Assembly: GCA_023382675.1 (NCBI GenBank)
Contig: JAHDWN010000014.1
Location: forward strand, 87,461 to 150,842
Reading direction: 5' to 3'
DNA length: 63,382 nt
Source of the DNA: Anaerolineae bacterium
GTDB lineage: Bacteria; Chloroflexota; Anaerolineae; Aggregatilineales; Phototrophicaceae
In this document: positions 33,938 through 43,144 of the stretch, piece after piece
Layout: each line of letters begins with the position of its first letter
How positions within the stretch are numbered: position 1 is the stretch's first letter
Position numbers and translations under genes: made by a program
The notes under the pieces: generated by a model
What the model saw: the letters and a program-made list of their open reading frames with translations, nothing else
Databases searched by the model: none
What the model was told of the DNA's origin: nothing

Positions 33938-34692
33938 CGACGCACACGACTCATGCGGCCGGCATGAGTACCGATAAACGCAATCTCTACACGATTGGCG
34001 GCGCGGCGGCCCTGTTCTGTGCGCTGATGTACGTGATTGCCCTCGCAGTCTACGTCCCGGCCAACAGCGCGGGGCCAGCGCCCGCCAGCGTGCTCGAATG
34101 GTTCACGGTGTTTCAGGATAACGCGCTCACCGGCCTGTTCTTCCTGGGGTTTGCCGACATCGTGATCATGATCGCCTGGGTGCCGATGATCCTCGCGCTC
34201 TACGGCGCGCTCAGACGGCGCGACTCCGCGTGGGCGGCGGTCGCTGTGCCGCTCGTCATGGTGGGCGTTGCGGTCTACCTCACCACCAACACGGCGTTCT
34301 CAATGCTCACGCTCAGCAACCAGTACGCGGCGGCGACGAACGACGCGGAGAAGGCCAGCATTCTGGCGGCAGGGCAGACGCTGATCGCGATCAGCCAGGG
34401 CACGGGCGGCCAGTATCTGGGGATGCCACTGGCCTGGCTCGGCGGCTTGATCGTCTCGCTGGTCATGCTGCGCAGCGACGATTTCAGCCGATTGACGGCC
34501 TGGGTCGGTATCCTGGGCCTGGGACTCTTGCTGGCAAGTGTGCCCTTCGCCGGGTACACAACCGCCGGTGAACCGACCGTCATCGTGAGCGCCATCGTCG
34601 CGGTGACGTATGTCGGCGGCGGCCTACTGTCGCTGGCGTGGTATATCCTGATCGGCTTGCGGTTGCTCAAACTACGGACTCACGCAGGTTAG
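33934..34692 (+). CDS. DUF4386 membrane protein (second copy)
   Basis: A 252-residue protein; ATG 33934 overlaps the previous stop by four bases, so the two are coupled. It repeats the DUF4386 pattern: LYTIGGAAALFCALMYVIA, WFTVFQDNALTGLFFLGFAD, LSNQYAAATNDAEKASILAAGQTLIAI and LMYVxGILG-type C-terminal helices. Six membrane segments. Function unknown. Confidence 0.85.
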   Translation: MTTHTTHAAGMSTDKRNLYTIGGAAALFCALMYVIALAVYVPANSAGPAPASVLEWFTVFQDNALTGLFFLGFADIVIMIAWVPMILALYGALRRRDSAWAAVAVPLVMVGVAVYLTTNTAFSMLTLSNQYAAATNDAEKASILAAGQTLIAISQGTGGQYLGMPLAWLGGLIVSLVMLRSDDFSRLTAWVGILGLGLLLASVPFAGYTTAGEPTVIVSAIVAVTYVGGGLLSLAWYILIGLRLLKLRTHAG

Positions 34693-34710
34693 TTATCCAA
34701 GGAGATAACC

Positions 34711-35577
34711 ATGCAAAATCGCCCTGATGCTTACACGTCCAGCCGCCTGCCGGTCGCACGCGATCTGACGATGGCCTACGTATTGTCGCTGATCGTCGCG
34801 CTGCTCGTGGCCGTGGCTTCGGTCGGCGGGATCGTCTACCAGACGACGCTCTACCCGGCGGAACAGCTCGTCGATCAGGTCGGCAACGACGCGCTCAACC
34901 TCGTGATCGGGCTGCCATTCCTGCTCGGTTCAATGTGGTTCGCCCGGCGCGGCAGTCTGCTTGGCCTGCTCTTCTGGCCTGCGGCGCTGCTCTACCTCCT
35001 CTACGTCTACGTGATCTATCTCACGGGCGTGCCGTTCAACGCGCTGTTCCTGGTCTACGCCATTCTCGTCACGTTGTGCGCGTACGCGATCATCGGCCTG
35101 GTCGCCAGCATTGATGGCGCGGCGGTGCGCCGGCGCTTCGAGGGCGTCGTGCCCGCGCGCTGGATCGGCGGCTTGCTGGTTGTGTTCGCGGTGCTCTTCG
35201 GCGCGTATCAGGTGTCCGAGATCATCAGCGCTATTTTCAACAGCACGACGGTCGATCAACTGCTGCTCGCAACCGGCATCGGCGATCTTACGGTTGAATG
35301 CCCGGCGCTGCTGGTTGCCGGGATCTTGCTCTGGCAGCGCAAGCCGCTTGGCTACGTCGCGGGCGCAGGGCTGCTGCTGCAGATTGGCCTGCTGTTCGTC
35401 GGGCTGCCCATCGCCGGAATCCTCGGCGGGCCTTTGACGGGCACGGCTGCTAATACGAGCCTCGTCGCTTTTGGCGCTATCGGGCTGCTGCCGCTGGCGC
35501 TGCTTATCCCTTACGTGCGCGGCGCACGGTCAGGCGGCGTCACGCGGCGCCCGGATCAGCGTGCCTTCGCCCAGTGA
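34711..35577 (+). CDS. Multi-pass membrane protein of unknown function
   Basis: A 288-residue protein with about eight hydrophobic segments, starting after AAGGAGATAACC. An early periplasmic-looking loop is TTLYPAEQLVDQVGNDALNLVIG. The C-terminal tail is basic (RGARSGGVTRRPDQRA). I recognise no family, but it sits between two DUF4386 genes and is probably cotranscribed with them. Confidence 0.7.
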   Translation: MQNRPDAYTSSRLPVARDLTMAYVLSLIVALLVAVASVGGIVYQTTLYPAEQLVDQVGNDALNLVIGLPFLLGSMWFARRGSLLGLLFWPAALLYLLYVYVIYLTGVPFNALFLVYAILVTLCAYAIIGLVASIDGAAVRRRFEGVVPARWIGGLLVVFAVLFGAYQVSEIISAIFNSTTVDQLLLATGIGDLTVECPALLVAGILLWQRKPLGYVAGAGLLLQIGLLFVGLPIAGILGGPLTGTAANTSLVAFGAIGLLPLALLIPYVRGARSGGVTRRPDQRAFAQ

Positions 35578-35593
35578 GATGAGGGGCAAGCAA

Positions 35594-36328
35594 GTGACGC
35601 ATATTCAACGAGAAGACTCGACCTGGACCCCGCTCTACCGCATCGGCGGCGCGGCTGCCGTGATCGCAGCGTTGTTATTCAGGCGCAACCTCGGCGCAGA
35701 AGTCACGCTCCTCAGCGGGCGGATGCCGCCTGTCGCCGTGAGCGACTGGCTGGCGCTGCTGGCGAATGACAGGCTGCTGGGGTTGGCTTTTCTTAACGTC
35801 TTCGACATCGTCAACTATGCCCTGGTGGGTCTGATCTTCATCGGCCTGTATGCCGCCCTCAGGCGCAGCTATCCAGGCACTGCGGGGCTGGCGGCCTGTT
35901 TCGGCCTGATCGGGGGCGGGGTCTATTTCGCTTCGAACCAGGCCTTCGCCATGCTGTCGCTGAGCAACCAGTACGCGGCGGCGAGCGAGGCGCAGCGCGC
36001 TACGCTGGTGGCAGCCGGGGAAGCGCTGTTGGCGATCGACCAGGGCACCGGCATGTATGCGAGCCTGTTTCTGGTGACGCTGGCGGGTCTGATCTTTTCC
36101 GTCCTTATGCTGCGCAGCCGCGTTTTCAACCGGCTGACGGCTTACATCGGCATTCTGGCGCACGTCCTGCTCATGGGCTACTTCGTTTTGCTGCCAATCG
36201 CGCCGTCGCTGGTGTTCCTGCCTCACGTTCTCGCCGCCGTGCCGCTGGTGATCTGGCAGCTTCTGAGCGGGTGGCGGTTAATCCAACTGGCGCGGGATGT
36301 GCCGAAAGGAGCCGCCGATGCGCGTTGA
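35594..36328 (+). CDS. DUF4386 membrane protein (third copy)
   Basis: A 244-residue protein. GTG 35594 has GAGGGG at good spacing; ATG 35579 is an alternative that adds five residues. It shares LYRIGGAAAVIAALLF, a shortened DWLALLANDRLLGLAFLNVFDIV loop, and LSNQYAAASEAQRATLVAAGEALLAI with the other copies. Six membrane segments. Its stop overlaps the next start by about 11 bases. Confidence 0.82.
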   Translation: MTHIQREDSTWTPLYRIGGAAAVIAALLFRRNLGAEVTLLSGRMPPVAVSDWLALLANDRLLGLAFLNVFDIVNYALVGLIFIGLYAALRRSYPGTAGLAACFGLIGGGVYFASNQAFAMLSLSNQYAAASEAQRATLVAAGEALLAIDQGTGMYASLFLVTLAGLIFSVLMLRSRVFNRLTAYIGILAHVLLMGYFVLLPIAPSLVFLPHVLAAVPLVIWQLLSGWRLIQLARDVPKGAADAR

Positions 36329-36992
36329 TCACCTACCTGCCGGTCAAGCCAGGGCAGGTACACGCGCGCCGTGTGCCACCCGGATCGCCGTCTCGGTCGT
36401 CGGGACTTACGCAGGGCTGCTCGGCGCTGCGCATGGCTTTTTCGAGATCCGCCAGGGCGCCCTTGTCCCGGCTAATATCGCAATCAATGCTATTGGCGCG
36501 CCATGCCAGCCGCAGACGGCCGCGCACGCCTGCTGGCCCGCGCTGACGCTGATCCCGAATCTACGGACGAGCGGCAGCCTTGCCATCCTCATTTCGCTGG
36601 CTGTGCTGGCCTGGTCGGCGTTCTTCATCACGCGGGAGCGGCGCAGACCGATTCTGTTCATGCTGGCACTGGTGCTGCTCGTGGTTGGCGGCGGTTTCCT
36701 GCCGCCGATCTACGCCATGATGGCCGCCACTGCCGCCACGCAGATCGATACGGCGGGCCGGTGGTGGCGCGCGCGCCTGTCTGATCGGGCGCTGATCCGG
36801 CTGGCCACGCTGTGGCCGCGGGTATTCGTCGCCTATTTCGCCTGGATCGCGATCCAGACATTCTTCAGCGGCGCGCTCAACACTTTCCTGCTCGGCATCG
36901 GGCCGCTGATCGTCCCGGTCGAGCTTGGCGTCCTGGCGCTGTCGATTATCAGCGCTTTTGCCTATGACATTCATCAGACAACCGTCACTTAG
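36318..36992 (+). CDS. Multi-pass membrane protein, paralogue of the gene at 37581
   Basis: A 224-residue protein; AAAGGAG precedes ATG 36318, which lies inside the end of the upstream gene. It has a YAGLLGAAHGFFEIRQGALVP segment and LTLIPNLRTSGSLAIL, matching the pattern MSHGFFETQQGN and FTLIPNFLVTGIAAI of the protein at 37581. Five to six membrane helices. Family unknown to me. Confidence 0.7.
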   Translation: MRVDHLPAGQARAGTRAPCATRIAVSVVGTYAGLLGAAHGFFEIRQGALVPANIAINAIGAPCQPQTAAHACWPALTLIPNLRTSGSLAILISLAVLAWSAFFITRERRRPILFMLALVLLVVGGGFLPPIYAMMAATAATQIDTAGRWWRARLSDRALIRLATLWPRVFVAYFAWIAIQTFFSGALNTFLLGIGPLIVPVELGVLALSIISAFAYDIHQTTVT

Positions 36993-37016
36993 CATCATAC
37001 AGGAGCAATAATCACA

Positions 37017-37571
37017 ATGTCCAACACCATCCTTGTCACTTATGCCACCCGGACAGGTTCCACAAAAGGTGTGGCCGAGGCAATTGGCAAAACGCTGTCC
37101 GAAAGCGGCACGCTGGTCGATGTGCTGCCGATGCAAGACGTCAAAGACATCGCGCCCTACGACGCGGTAGTTGTGGGCAGCGCCATCCGCGCCGCTGCCT
37201 GGCTGCCGGAAGCAATGGAGTTTGTACGCACGCACCGCGCGGCGCTGGCAAGGAGGCCGGTTGCCATCTTCGCGGTGTGCATGACGCTCGCCATGAAGAA
37301 GGGCGACTACCGCAATCAGGTATCGCAGTGGCTGGCGCCGGTGCGCGCGCTGGTGAACCCGGTGAGTGAGGGCTTGTTCGCGGGGATTCTGGACATCAGC
37401 CAGGTGCCGACGTTTAGTGACCGGCTCAAGTTTCGCATGAGCGTCATGGCGGGCGTCTGGTCGGAGGGCGATCACCGCGACTGGGAGGCGATTCGCGCCT
37501 GGGCAGCGGAACTGCCTGCGAAGTTACAGCGCTCGAACGCGCCGGATGAGTCACCATTCACACTTCGGTGA
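37017..37571 (+). CDS. HemG-type flavodoxin-domain protein (second copy)
   Basis: A 184-residue flavodoxin. The FMN loop is TYATRTGSTKGVAEAIG, followed by AVVVGSAIRAAAWLPEA and the terminal HRDWEAIRAWAAEL. It is similar along its length to the copy at 32749 but has a Met-rich middle (FAVCMTLAMKKGDY). As with that copy, a HemG-like role is possible but unsupported by neighbours. It is placed between the two paralogous multi-pass proteins. Confidence 0.82.
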   Translation: MSNTILVTYATRTGSTKGVAEAIGKTLSESGTLVDVLPMQDVKDIAPYDAVVVGSAIRAAAWLPEAMEFVRTHRAALARRPVAIFAVCMTLAMKKGDYRNQVSQWLAPVRALVNPVSEGLFAGILDISQVPTFSDRLKFRMSVMAGVWSEGDHRDWEAIRAWAAELPAKLQRSNAPDESPFTLR

Positions 37572-37580
37572 GAGGCATAT

Positions 37581-38243
37581 ATGAATCGCACAACACATAT
37601 CATCTTCGCGACGATAGGGATCGTGCTCGCCATCAGCGGCATGAGCCATGGTTTCTTCGAGACGCAGCAGGGGAATACGCCGACCAATGGTCTGATCATT
37701 AACGCCATCGGCGACGCGCAAAAGATGTGGGAGTACGGCGGTGAAACGGCCTTTACGCTCATCCCCAACTTCCTGGTGACGGGCATCGCAGCAATTGCCG
37801 TCGGGATTGCCATTATCATCTGGTCGCTGGGTTTTTTGCGGACGAAGCACGGCCCGACGGGCTTTCTGCTGCTCTTCATCCTGCTGTTCCTGGTGGGCGG
37901 CGGCATCGGCCAGGTGCCGCTCTTCCTGGTGGCCTGGGCTTTCGGCACGCGGGTTAACAAGCCGCTGACGTGGTGGCGCAGAGCGCTGCCGGAAGCCGTT
38001 CGCGAGCCGCTCTCCAAAATCTGGCCGGTCACTCTGGCTGTAGGCGCGCTGTTGTTTCTGTTGGCGCTCGCCATCGCCATTTTCGGCGATTTCCTCGGCA
38101 TTGGCGATCCAGAGCAGTTGATCGGCATTGTCTTCGCCTCGCTCGGCGTTGGCCTGGCGTTCTTTGTTCTGAGCTACGTGTCCGGGTTTGCGCACGACAT
38201 CGAGGAGCAGGCGGACTCGCGTCTGCGCCCGGCGATGAGCTGA
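37581..38243 (+). CDS. Multi-pass membrane protein, paralogue of the gene at 36318
   Basis: A 220-residue protein starting 10 bases after the flavodoxin. It has an N-terminal helix, ISGMSHGFFETQQGNTPTNG, then GETAFTLIPNFLVTG, a hydrophobic pair (FLLLFILLFLVGGGIGQVPLF), a polar stretch with KPLTWWRRALPEAVRE, and two last helices. It shares this organisation with the 36318 protein. No assigned family. Confidence 0.7.
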   Translation: MNRTTHIIFATIGIVLAISGMSHGFFETQQGNTPTNGLIINAIGDAQKMWEYGGETAFTLIPNFLVTGIAAIAVGIAIIIWSLGFLRTKHGPTGFLLLFILLFLVGGGIGQVPLFLVAWAFGTRVNKPLTWWRRALPEAVREPLSKIWPVTLAVGALLFLLALAIAIFGDFLGIGDPEQLIGIVFASLGVGLAFFVLSYVSGFAHDIEEQADSRLRPAMS

Positions 38244-38310
38244 TGACCGCCCCAGGCCATCGCCGCAAAGTGATCTATACTCGGCGTCCTGCTCAGTGAC
38301 GGAGGAATGT

Positions 38311-39147
38311 ATGACCGGTCAAACGCATCGCTTTCAGGTTGGGGACTTCACCTGCATCGCCATCTGCGACGAAGGCGTGCCGGATACCATCCAGGGCCTC
38401 TATGCCAACGTGTCCGCTGATGACCTGGCGAGCGCCGCTCGCTCGCTGGGCTATGACATCGATTCATTTCCGATGTCGTGCACGCCGCTGTTTGTCGATA
38501 CCGGCACGCAGCGGGTGCTGATCGACGCCGGGCGGCCCCAGCTTGAGGCGGGCGGTGATGGCTATCTCCTGCGCGGGCTGGACGCGGCAGGCATCGCGCT
38601 CGACTCAATTGACGTGGTGATGCTCACGCACGGCCACGGCGATCACATCGGCGGGCTGACGGATGCCAACGGGCGGCACTATTACGCCAATGCGCGCTAC
38701 CTGATGTGGAAAGCGGAGTGGGACTACTGGACGGATGAGGCGACACTGGCGCAGTTGGACACCAAACGGGCGGCGGTGCGGCGAGCATCGTTCGGCGCTA
38801 TGGCGGATCGTGTCGAGCTGCTGACGACGGAAGGGGAGATCGCGCCGGGCATCCGCTGTGTGCCGATGCTTGGGCACACGCCGGGGCACTGCGGCGTGCT
38901 CATCGAGTCGCGCGGCGAGCGGCTGCTCGACATCGTCGACGCCATCCACACGCCGATGCAGATGCAGCATCCTGACTGGCACTGCCGGTTCGACGTTGCG
39001 CCAGCCGTGGCCGTAGAGACGCGCCGCGCTGTGTTCGCGCAGGCGGCGGCGGACAATCTGTTGACGCTCGGCTTCCACCTGCCGTTCCCCAGCCTGGGCC
39101 ACGTTGTTGCGGACGGCGCTGCCTGGCGCTGGCAACCGTTGGCGTGA
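38311..39147 (+). CDS. MBL-fold metallo-hydrolase
   Basis: A 278-residue metallo-beta-lactamase-fold hydrolase; GGAGG precedes ATG 38311. The dinuclear metal motif HGHGDH is present (LTHGHGDHIGGL), with later ligands in LGHTPGHCGV and the Asp/His of DIVDAIHTPMQMQHPDWH. Family members hydrolyse lactones, thioesters or nucleotides. It ends the plus-strand run and converges with a phosphotriesterase-like gene. Substrate unknown. Confidence 0.92.
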   Translation: MTGQTHRFQVGDFTCIAICDEGVPDTIQGLYANVSADDLASAARSLGYDIDSFPMSCTPLFVDTGTQRVLIDAGRPQLEAGGDGYLLRGLDAAGIALDSIDVVMLTHGHGDHIGGLTDANGRHYYANARYLMWKAEWDYWTDEATLAQLDTKRAAVRRASFGAMADRVELLTTEGEIAPGIRCVPMLGHTPGHCGVLIESRGERLLDIVDAIHTPMQMQHPDWHCRFDVAPAVAVETRRAVFAQAAADNLLTLGFHLPFPSLGHVVADGAAWRWQPLA

Positions 39148-39231
39148 GAGGGCACCCGCCGTGACGACCAGACGTTCAGGGCGCGTCTTTGCTTGATCGA
39201 CTCAATAGGCGCATCTACAAAAGACCAGACG

Positions 39232-40176
39232 TTAGCCCATCGAGAACGCGCGCGCCGGATTCGTGACCGTAATCTGGCGAATGACTTCGTCAGCGACCCC
39301 GCGTGCTTTGAGCGCGGGGATAAACTGCTCGAAAAGAACCATATATCCGCGGATGCCATCCGGCTCTGGCTGCCCACCGGGCTGCGACGGATCATAGAAG
39401 CCGGCATCGTGCGAGAGCAGCAGATGATCCGCGTAGCCTGCCTCGATGAACGCCACGACCGACTCGAGCAGTGCGGCTTGGGGATGCCAGTTCTCTGCGC
39501 CAATCGCGTCGAATTCGACCCATGCGCCGCGTTGTGCCGCTTCGATATGGAGCGCGGTATCCGGCTCGGTGTGTGCGTGAACCCAGATGAAACGCTGGAG
39601 GTTGTGACCTGCGCGTTCCAGGATCTCCAGCTCGCGGCGGGCCGCTGCTCCGCCGATGGTATGGCTGGCAACCACCGCGCCTGTCTGCCTGCTTGCCAGA
39701 GCCGCAGCCCGTAGGTTGCGTACTTCGATGTCTGTTGGGCCGTTGTCACTCAGCGCAATCTTAATGAACCCGGCGCGGCTGTCGGTGTCCTCGATACCCA
39801 TTTTCAGCTCTCGAACCCACAATTCCGCCAGGGCTTCGACACTCAAATCCAGAATCGACGTCGGAATAAACCCCTCTTTGTATGTGCCCGTCGGCGCGAT
39901 GATGCGAATCGGTGTACTGTCCGCCAGGCGGCGCAGCACCGCAATGTTTCGTCCCACACCTATCGGCGCACAGTCGACGAATGCCGTCACCCCCGCCGCT
40001 TCGATCGCCGCCAGGTACGGCTTCATCACGGCGACAACGTGATCCGGGTCTGCCTGTGCATAGCCGGGAGCAAAAGGCCCCCGTAAATCCACGAACAGGT
40101 GCTCGTGCGGCAGCATCATTCCGAGCGATTCCGCTTCTTCGTCACCTGTGACCGTCTGGATGATTCCCGGTTTCAT
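39232..40176 (-). CDS. Phosphotriesterase-family amidohydrolase
   Basis: A 314-residue TIM-barrel hydrolase of the PTE family. Metal ligands are visible: His24 and His26 (LPHEHLFVD), the bridging Lys in GFIKIAL, His in VVASHTIGG, His in FIWVHAHTEPD and the catalytic Asp in LLLSHDAGF. Characterised members are phosphotriesterases, lactonases and phospho-furanose lactonases. The lack of substrate-loop comparison prevents a closer call; a lactonase is most common. Confidence 0.9.
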   Translation of the reverse strand: MKPGIIQTVTGDEEAESLGMMLPHEHLFVDLRGPFAPGYAQADPDHVVAVMKPYLAAIEAAGVTAFVDCAPIGVGRNIAVLRRLADSTPIRIIAPTGTYKEGFIPTSILDLSVEALAELWVRELKMGIEDTDSRAGFIKIALSDNGPTDIEVRNLRAAALASRQTGAVVASHTIGGAAARRELEILERAGHNLQRFIWVHAHTEPDTALHIEAAQRGAWVEFDAIGAENWHPQAALLESVVAFIEAGYADHLLLSHDAGFYDPSQPGGQPEPDGIRGYMVLFEQFIPALKARGVADEVIRQITVTNPARAFSMG

Positions 40177-40218
40177 GGCTTTCTCCTCTTGCGAAAACCA
40201 GGTGGCAGGCTCAACCGC

Positions 40219-41223
40219 TCATTCCCCTGCCTCGCGCGTCGTCGTATCGATGCCGGGACGGAGTTCTTTCTCGAACATGTCATAGCGAATCTTGACGGCC
40301 ATGCCTGAGCGCTCGTAGAGGCGAGTCGCGCCGGTCAGACTGTCGGCATCGACGCCGAGGCCGACGCGCGTTTTGCCGATGCTGTGCAGGGCGACGAAGG
40401 CATGGCTCAGCAGCGCCATCGCCAGCCCGCGCCGCCGGTAAGTCCGGCGGACGGCGAGCGTGGACACCCAGCCATAGCCCGTGTCGTCATTGAAGTTGTC
40501 CATGCACAGGCAGACTCCGGCGACGGCAGCGCCATCCATCGCAGCGAGCCAGAGTCCGGGTTTGAAGCGCTCCTGCCAGCGGCGCTGCCAGCGCTCGAAA
40601 TGCTCGTCGAACGGGCCTTCGATGTAGCCGAAATGATCGCGCCAGGCATCGCGGATGCAGTCGAGGATGGGCCGCCAATCGTCATCGCGCTCGATTTCGC
40701 GCAGGCTGAAGCCGTCTGGCAGCGGCAGGGCAGCGGGCACGCCATCGAACACGATCTGCATCCGGAACATGTGGCGGGCAGGCGCGAAGCCCGCTGCTTT
40801 GAGGGCGGTTTTGTACCAGCTATCTTCGGCATAGGTATAGGCGTGCAGCGCCATGCGCACGTCCGGCGGGACGACGGCACTGTTTTCATGGGCGCGCGTC
40901 TCCGCCCAGGCGAACAGATAGGGGGCTGTCGTGTGATCGTGTGCCCATTCGTCGGGATCGACGTAAATGTCGATCACGGGCACCTCTTTTTGACCGGCGT
41001 CGTAGAAAATGCCGTAGCCGACCAGCCGCCCGTCCGGGTTATAGACGACGCGCGAATCACGTGTCAGGTCGAAATCTGGCGCCGTCCATTCGGCGATGAT
41101 GTCTTCGAGTGTGTCGTCGATTTCGCGCACAACCTGGAGCGAGAGCTTGTTCATGATGGCGAGCGCCGCCGGCGCATCTTCAATCTGCGCCGGACGAACG
41201 CTGTAACCGGGGGGGAGGTTCAT
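40219..41223 (-). CDS. Double GNAT N-acetyltransferase
   Basis: A 334-residue protein. ATG 41223 is chosen because a longer start would overlap the DUF503 gene. The N-terminal half (YSVRPAQIEDAPAALAIMN) looks like a degenerate GNAT domain, and the C-terminal half carries the acetyl-CoA motif VRRTYRRRGLAMALLSHAF with the following VGLGVDADSLTGATRLYERSGM. Such two-domain GNATs include mycothiol synthase and many of unknown substrate. Substrate not assigned. Confidence 0.88.
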   Translation of the reverse strand: MNLPPGYSVRPAQIEDAPAALAIMNKLSLQVVREIDDTLEDIIAEWTAPDFDLTRDSRVVYNPDGRLVGYGIFYDAGQKEVPVIDIYVDPDEWAHDHTTAPYLFAWAETRAHENSAVVPPDVRMALHAYTYAEDSWYKTALKAAGFAPARHMFRMQIVFDGVPAALPLPDGFSLREIERDDDWRPILDCIRDAWRDHFGYIEGPFDEHFERWQRRWQERFKPGLWLAAMDGAAVAGVCLCMDNFNDDTGYGWVSTLAVRRTYRRRGLAMALLSHAFVALHSIGKTRVGLGVDADSLTGATRLYERSGMAVKIRYDMFEKELRPGIDTTTREAGE

Positions 41224-41245
41224 GCTTGGTTGTCCAGTGTCTGCG

Positions 41246-41539
41246 TTACAAGATTTCAATTTTTTGGTCGGCAATATCCACCTCGCGGCAGTTTTGCTCG
41301 ATCCAGTCGATCACCTTGTCGATCACGCTGTTAGCGTGCGCCGACGAGTTGCTGACGGTCGCGATGGCAATCACAGCCAGCTCGTGCGTGTCCTGCTCAT
41401 CCACCTCGGCGGCGGTGACGTTGAACTGGTTGCGCACGCGCATCAGCACCGATTTGACGATGCTGCGCTTGAGCTTGAGCGAATCGACCCCGGCGAGGTC
41501 GAGTTCGAGGGTACAAAGTCCGATAACTGCGTGGCTCAT
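41246..41539 (-). CDS. DUF503 (YlxP-like) protein
   Basis: A 97-residue protein with the DUF503 pattern: an N-terminal VIGLCTLELDLAGVDSLKLK, then RSIVKSVLMRVRNQFNVTAAEVDEQDTHELAVIAIATVS and a C-terminal helix with IDWIEQN. The family sits beside rbfA/infB in many Gram-positives but its role is unclear. It lies 22 bases upstream of the GNAT gene, probably in one transcript. Confidence 0.9.
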   Translation of the reverse strand: MSHAVIGLCTLELDLAGVDSLKLKRSIVKSVLMRVRNQFNVTAAEVDEQDTHELAVIAIATVSNSSAHANSVIDKVIDWIEQNCREVDIADQKIEIL

Positions 41540-41894
41540 GGGGCAATTGAGTAGCGGCGATCTACCAAGTGTAACAGACGATGCGGTCAGTATAAGGCAT
41601 TCGTCGCGAATCGGCCAGAAGATCAGCTACCCACGTCGAAAGACCTATTCGTCCCTCATCCGAAAGGAGGATGAGGATGACAGGCAAATGCGCGAAGATG
41701 ACGGACGGTAATGCGCCAGGTGATTGACAGAAATTTTGTAGCACTCTTAGCCTGGAAGTGCATTACATATTGTACGGGCAGTGCTGTGCTGCTGCATTGT
41801 GCTGTATCTGCCCGGCCGATGCTGTCGCCTTCATACGCCGCGTGTGAAGGGGCATGGTTTGAGCATACTCTACACAACTGAGAAGGGGTTCCGA
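41540..41894. other. Intergenic region before the ScyD-like gene
   Basis: About 355 bases between divergent genes. A hairpin with arms CTCATCC and GGATGAG lies at 41655-41675. A perfect TTGACA lies at 41724-41729, but the following -10 region (TTAGCC or TAGCCT) is poor. A TATTGT at about 41767 is a further candidate. No coding frame with a family signature is seen. Confidence 0.4.
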
Positions 41895-42929
41895 ATGCGT
41901 TTGCAGCGAGTGATAACTGTGTCTGTTTTGTTTGTGCTTGTTTTGTTTGCGCTGGCACTGCCGGCCCTGGCGCAGGATCTGCCGCCGCTGCCTGGCGAAG
42001 AGGTCATCGGCGATTTGAGCGCGCCGCGCGGCCTGGCCTTCGACGCCGATGGCAATCTGATTGTTGCGGTCGCCGGCAGCGGTGGCGAGCAGGAGATGGT
42101 AGCTCCTGGCCCTGAGGGCGAAACGAATTACCGCGTCGGCCTGACCGGATCGGTGCTGTCCATGGCCGCAGATGGAACCGTCAACACGCTGCTCCAGGGT
42201 ATCGCCAGCTATGCCTCGCCGATGGAGACGACTGGCGTCTATCGTGCCATCCCGCACGACGGATCGCTGTGGCTGCTCTATACCACCGGCGGGCCGTTCA
42301 ACCCATTCACCAACACAATCGTTGAACTTGACATGGCGACCGGTTTCCCGATCCGCACGTTCAGCCCGTGGCAGTTCGAGGTTGCGAACAACCCGGACGG
42401 CAACGAGATCGACAGCAACGTGACCGACCTGGCCTGGACGGCGGACGGCACGATGCTGATCAGCGACGCGGGCGCGAACTCGCTCTTTAGCTGGACGGAA
42501 GCGGACGGCCTGGCGCTGGTGGCAACCTGGCCGGATAACTCCGTGCCGACCTCGGTCGAAATTGCAGACAACGGCGACATCTACGTCGGATTCCTGGGTG
42601 CGGGTCTTGCGCCGGGTGCGGGCAAGGTCGAGCGCTGGTCGAATGGCGAGCTGGCCGAGACGTTCGGCGGCCTGAACGCGGTCTCGGACATCCTGGTTGA
42701 TGGCGACACGGTTTACGCGGTTGAACTCGTGCGCTTCGGCGAGCAGGGGCCTGGGCCGGGCGGCGTGATCATGCTGACGGCGGACGGCCCGACGCCAGTC
42801 GTCGATGGTCTGCTGGCTCCGTTCGGCATCGCCAAGGGGCCGGATGGCGCGCTCTACGTCAGCTACGGCACGATTGCCTTCGGGCCAGGGATGCCCGCCG
42901 GTGTCGTCAAGATCGACATGGATATGTAG
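41895..42929 (+). CDS. Exported ScyD/ScyE-like beta-propeller protein
   Basis: A 344-residue secreted protein. ATG 41895 gives the signal peptide MRLQRVITVSVLFVLVLFAL with cleavage after LAQ-D. The mature protein begins LSAPRGLAFDADGNLIVAVAGSGG, contains repeated propeller-like strands (VTDLAWTADGTMLISDAGAN, TSVEIADNGDIYVGFLG), and ends FGIAKGPDGALYVSYGTIAF. This is the ScyD/ScyE pattern, named for periplasmic proteins of the scytonemin region, but common as an NHL-like sugar or redox propeller elsewhere. No scytonemin genes are here. Confidence 0.85.
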   Translation: MRLQRVITVSVLFVLVLFALALPALAQDLPPLPGEEVIGDLSAPRGLAFDADGNLIVAVAGSGGEQEMVAPGPEGETNYRVGLTGSVLSMAADGTVNTLLQGIASYASPMETTGVYRAIPHDGSLWLLYTTGGPFNPFTNTIVELDMATGFPIRTFSPWQFEVANNPDGNEIDSNVTDLAWTADGTMLISDAGANSLFSWTEADGLALVATWPDNSVPTSVEIADNGDIYVGFLGAGLAPGAGKVERWSNGELAETFGGLNAVSDILVDGDTVYAVELVRFGEQGPGPGGVIMLTADGPTPVVDGLLAPFGIAKGPDGALYVSYGTIAFGPGMPAGVVKIDMDM

Positions 42930-42999
42930 TCGGGCGGTTGGCTTTCGGCTCTGGAACAGGGCAGGGAGCGCCGCCAGGACAGCCAGACACACACAACCT

Positions 43000-43025
43000 T
43001 GTGGGGGGCGGACATGCCCCCCACA
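43000..43025. repeat. Perfect 10-base palindrome downstream of the ScyD-like gene
   Basis: Arms TGTGGGGGGC and GCCCCCCACA with loop GGACAT. It lies 70 bases after the ScyD-like stop and could end its transcript, although no T-run follows. Confidence 0.55.
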
Positions 43026-43095
43026 GCCTGAATCGATGTGAAGACGTGCTCCTTGACCAGTTCGTGAGAAACCTCGTTGGAGAGGGCGGGCAAGG

Positions 43096-43116
43096 CGGGC
43101 GAGGCAGCGCCTCGCC
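43096..43116. repeat. GGGCGAGGC hairpin
   Basis: Perfect arms GGGCGAGGC and GCCTCGCCC with a three-base loop, followed by CCTAC. It is a relative of the hairpin at 15525-15547 by its CGCCCCTAC end. Confidence 0.55.
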
Positions 43117-43144
43117 CCTACTGAAGACCTTGTAGGATTTTGTG

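Noticed and set aside
32749-37571. Calling both flavodoxins protoporphyrinogen oxidase (hemG)
   Set aside because: The family resemblance is real, but no heme-biosynthesis gene is in the window and two copies lie among membrane proteins, so the specific function is not supported.
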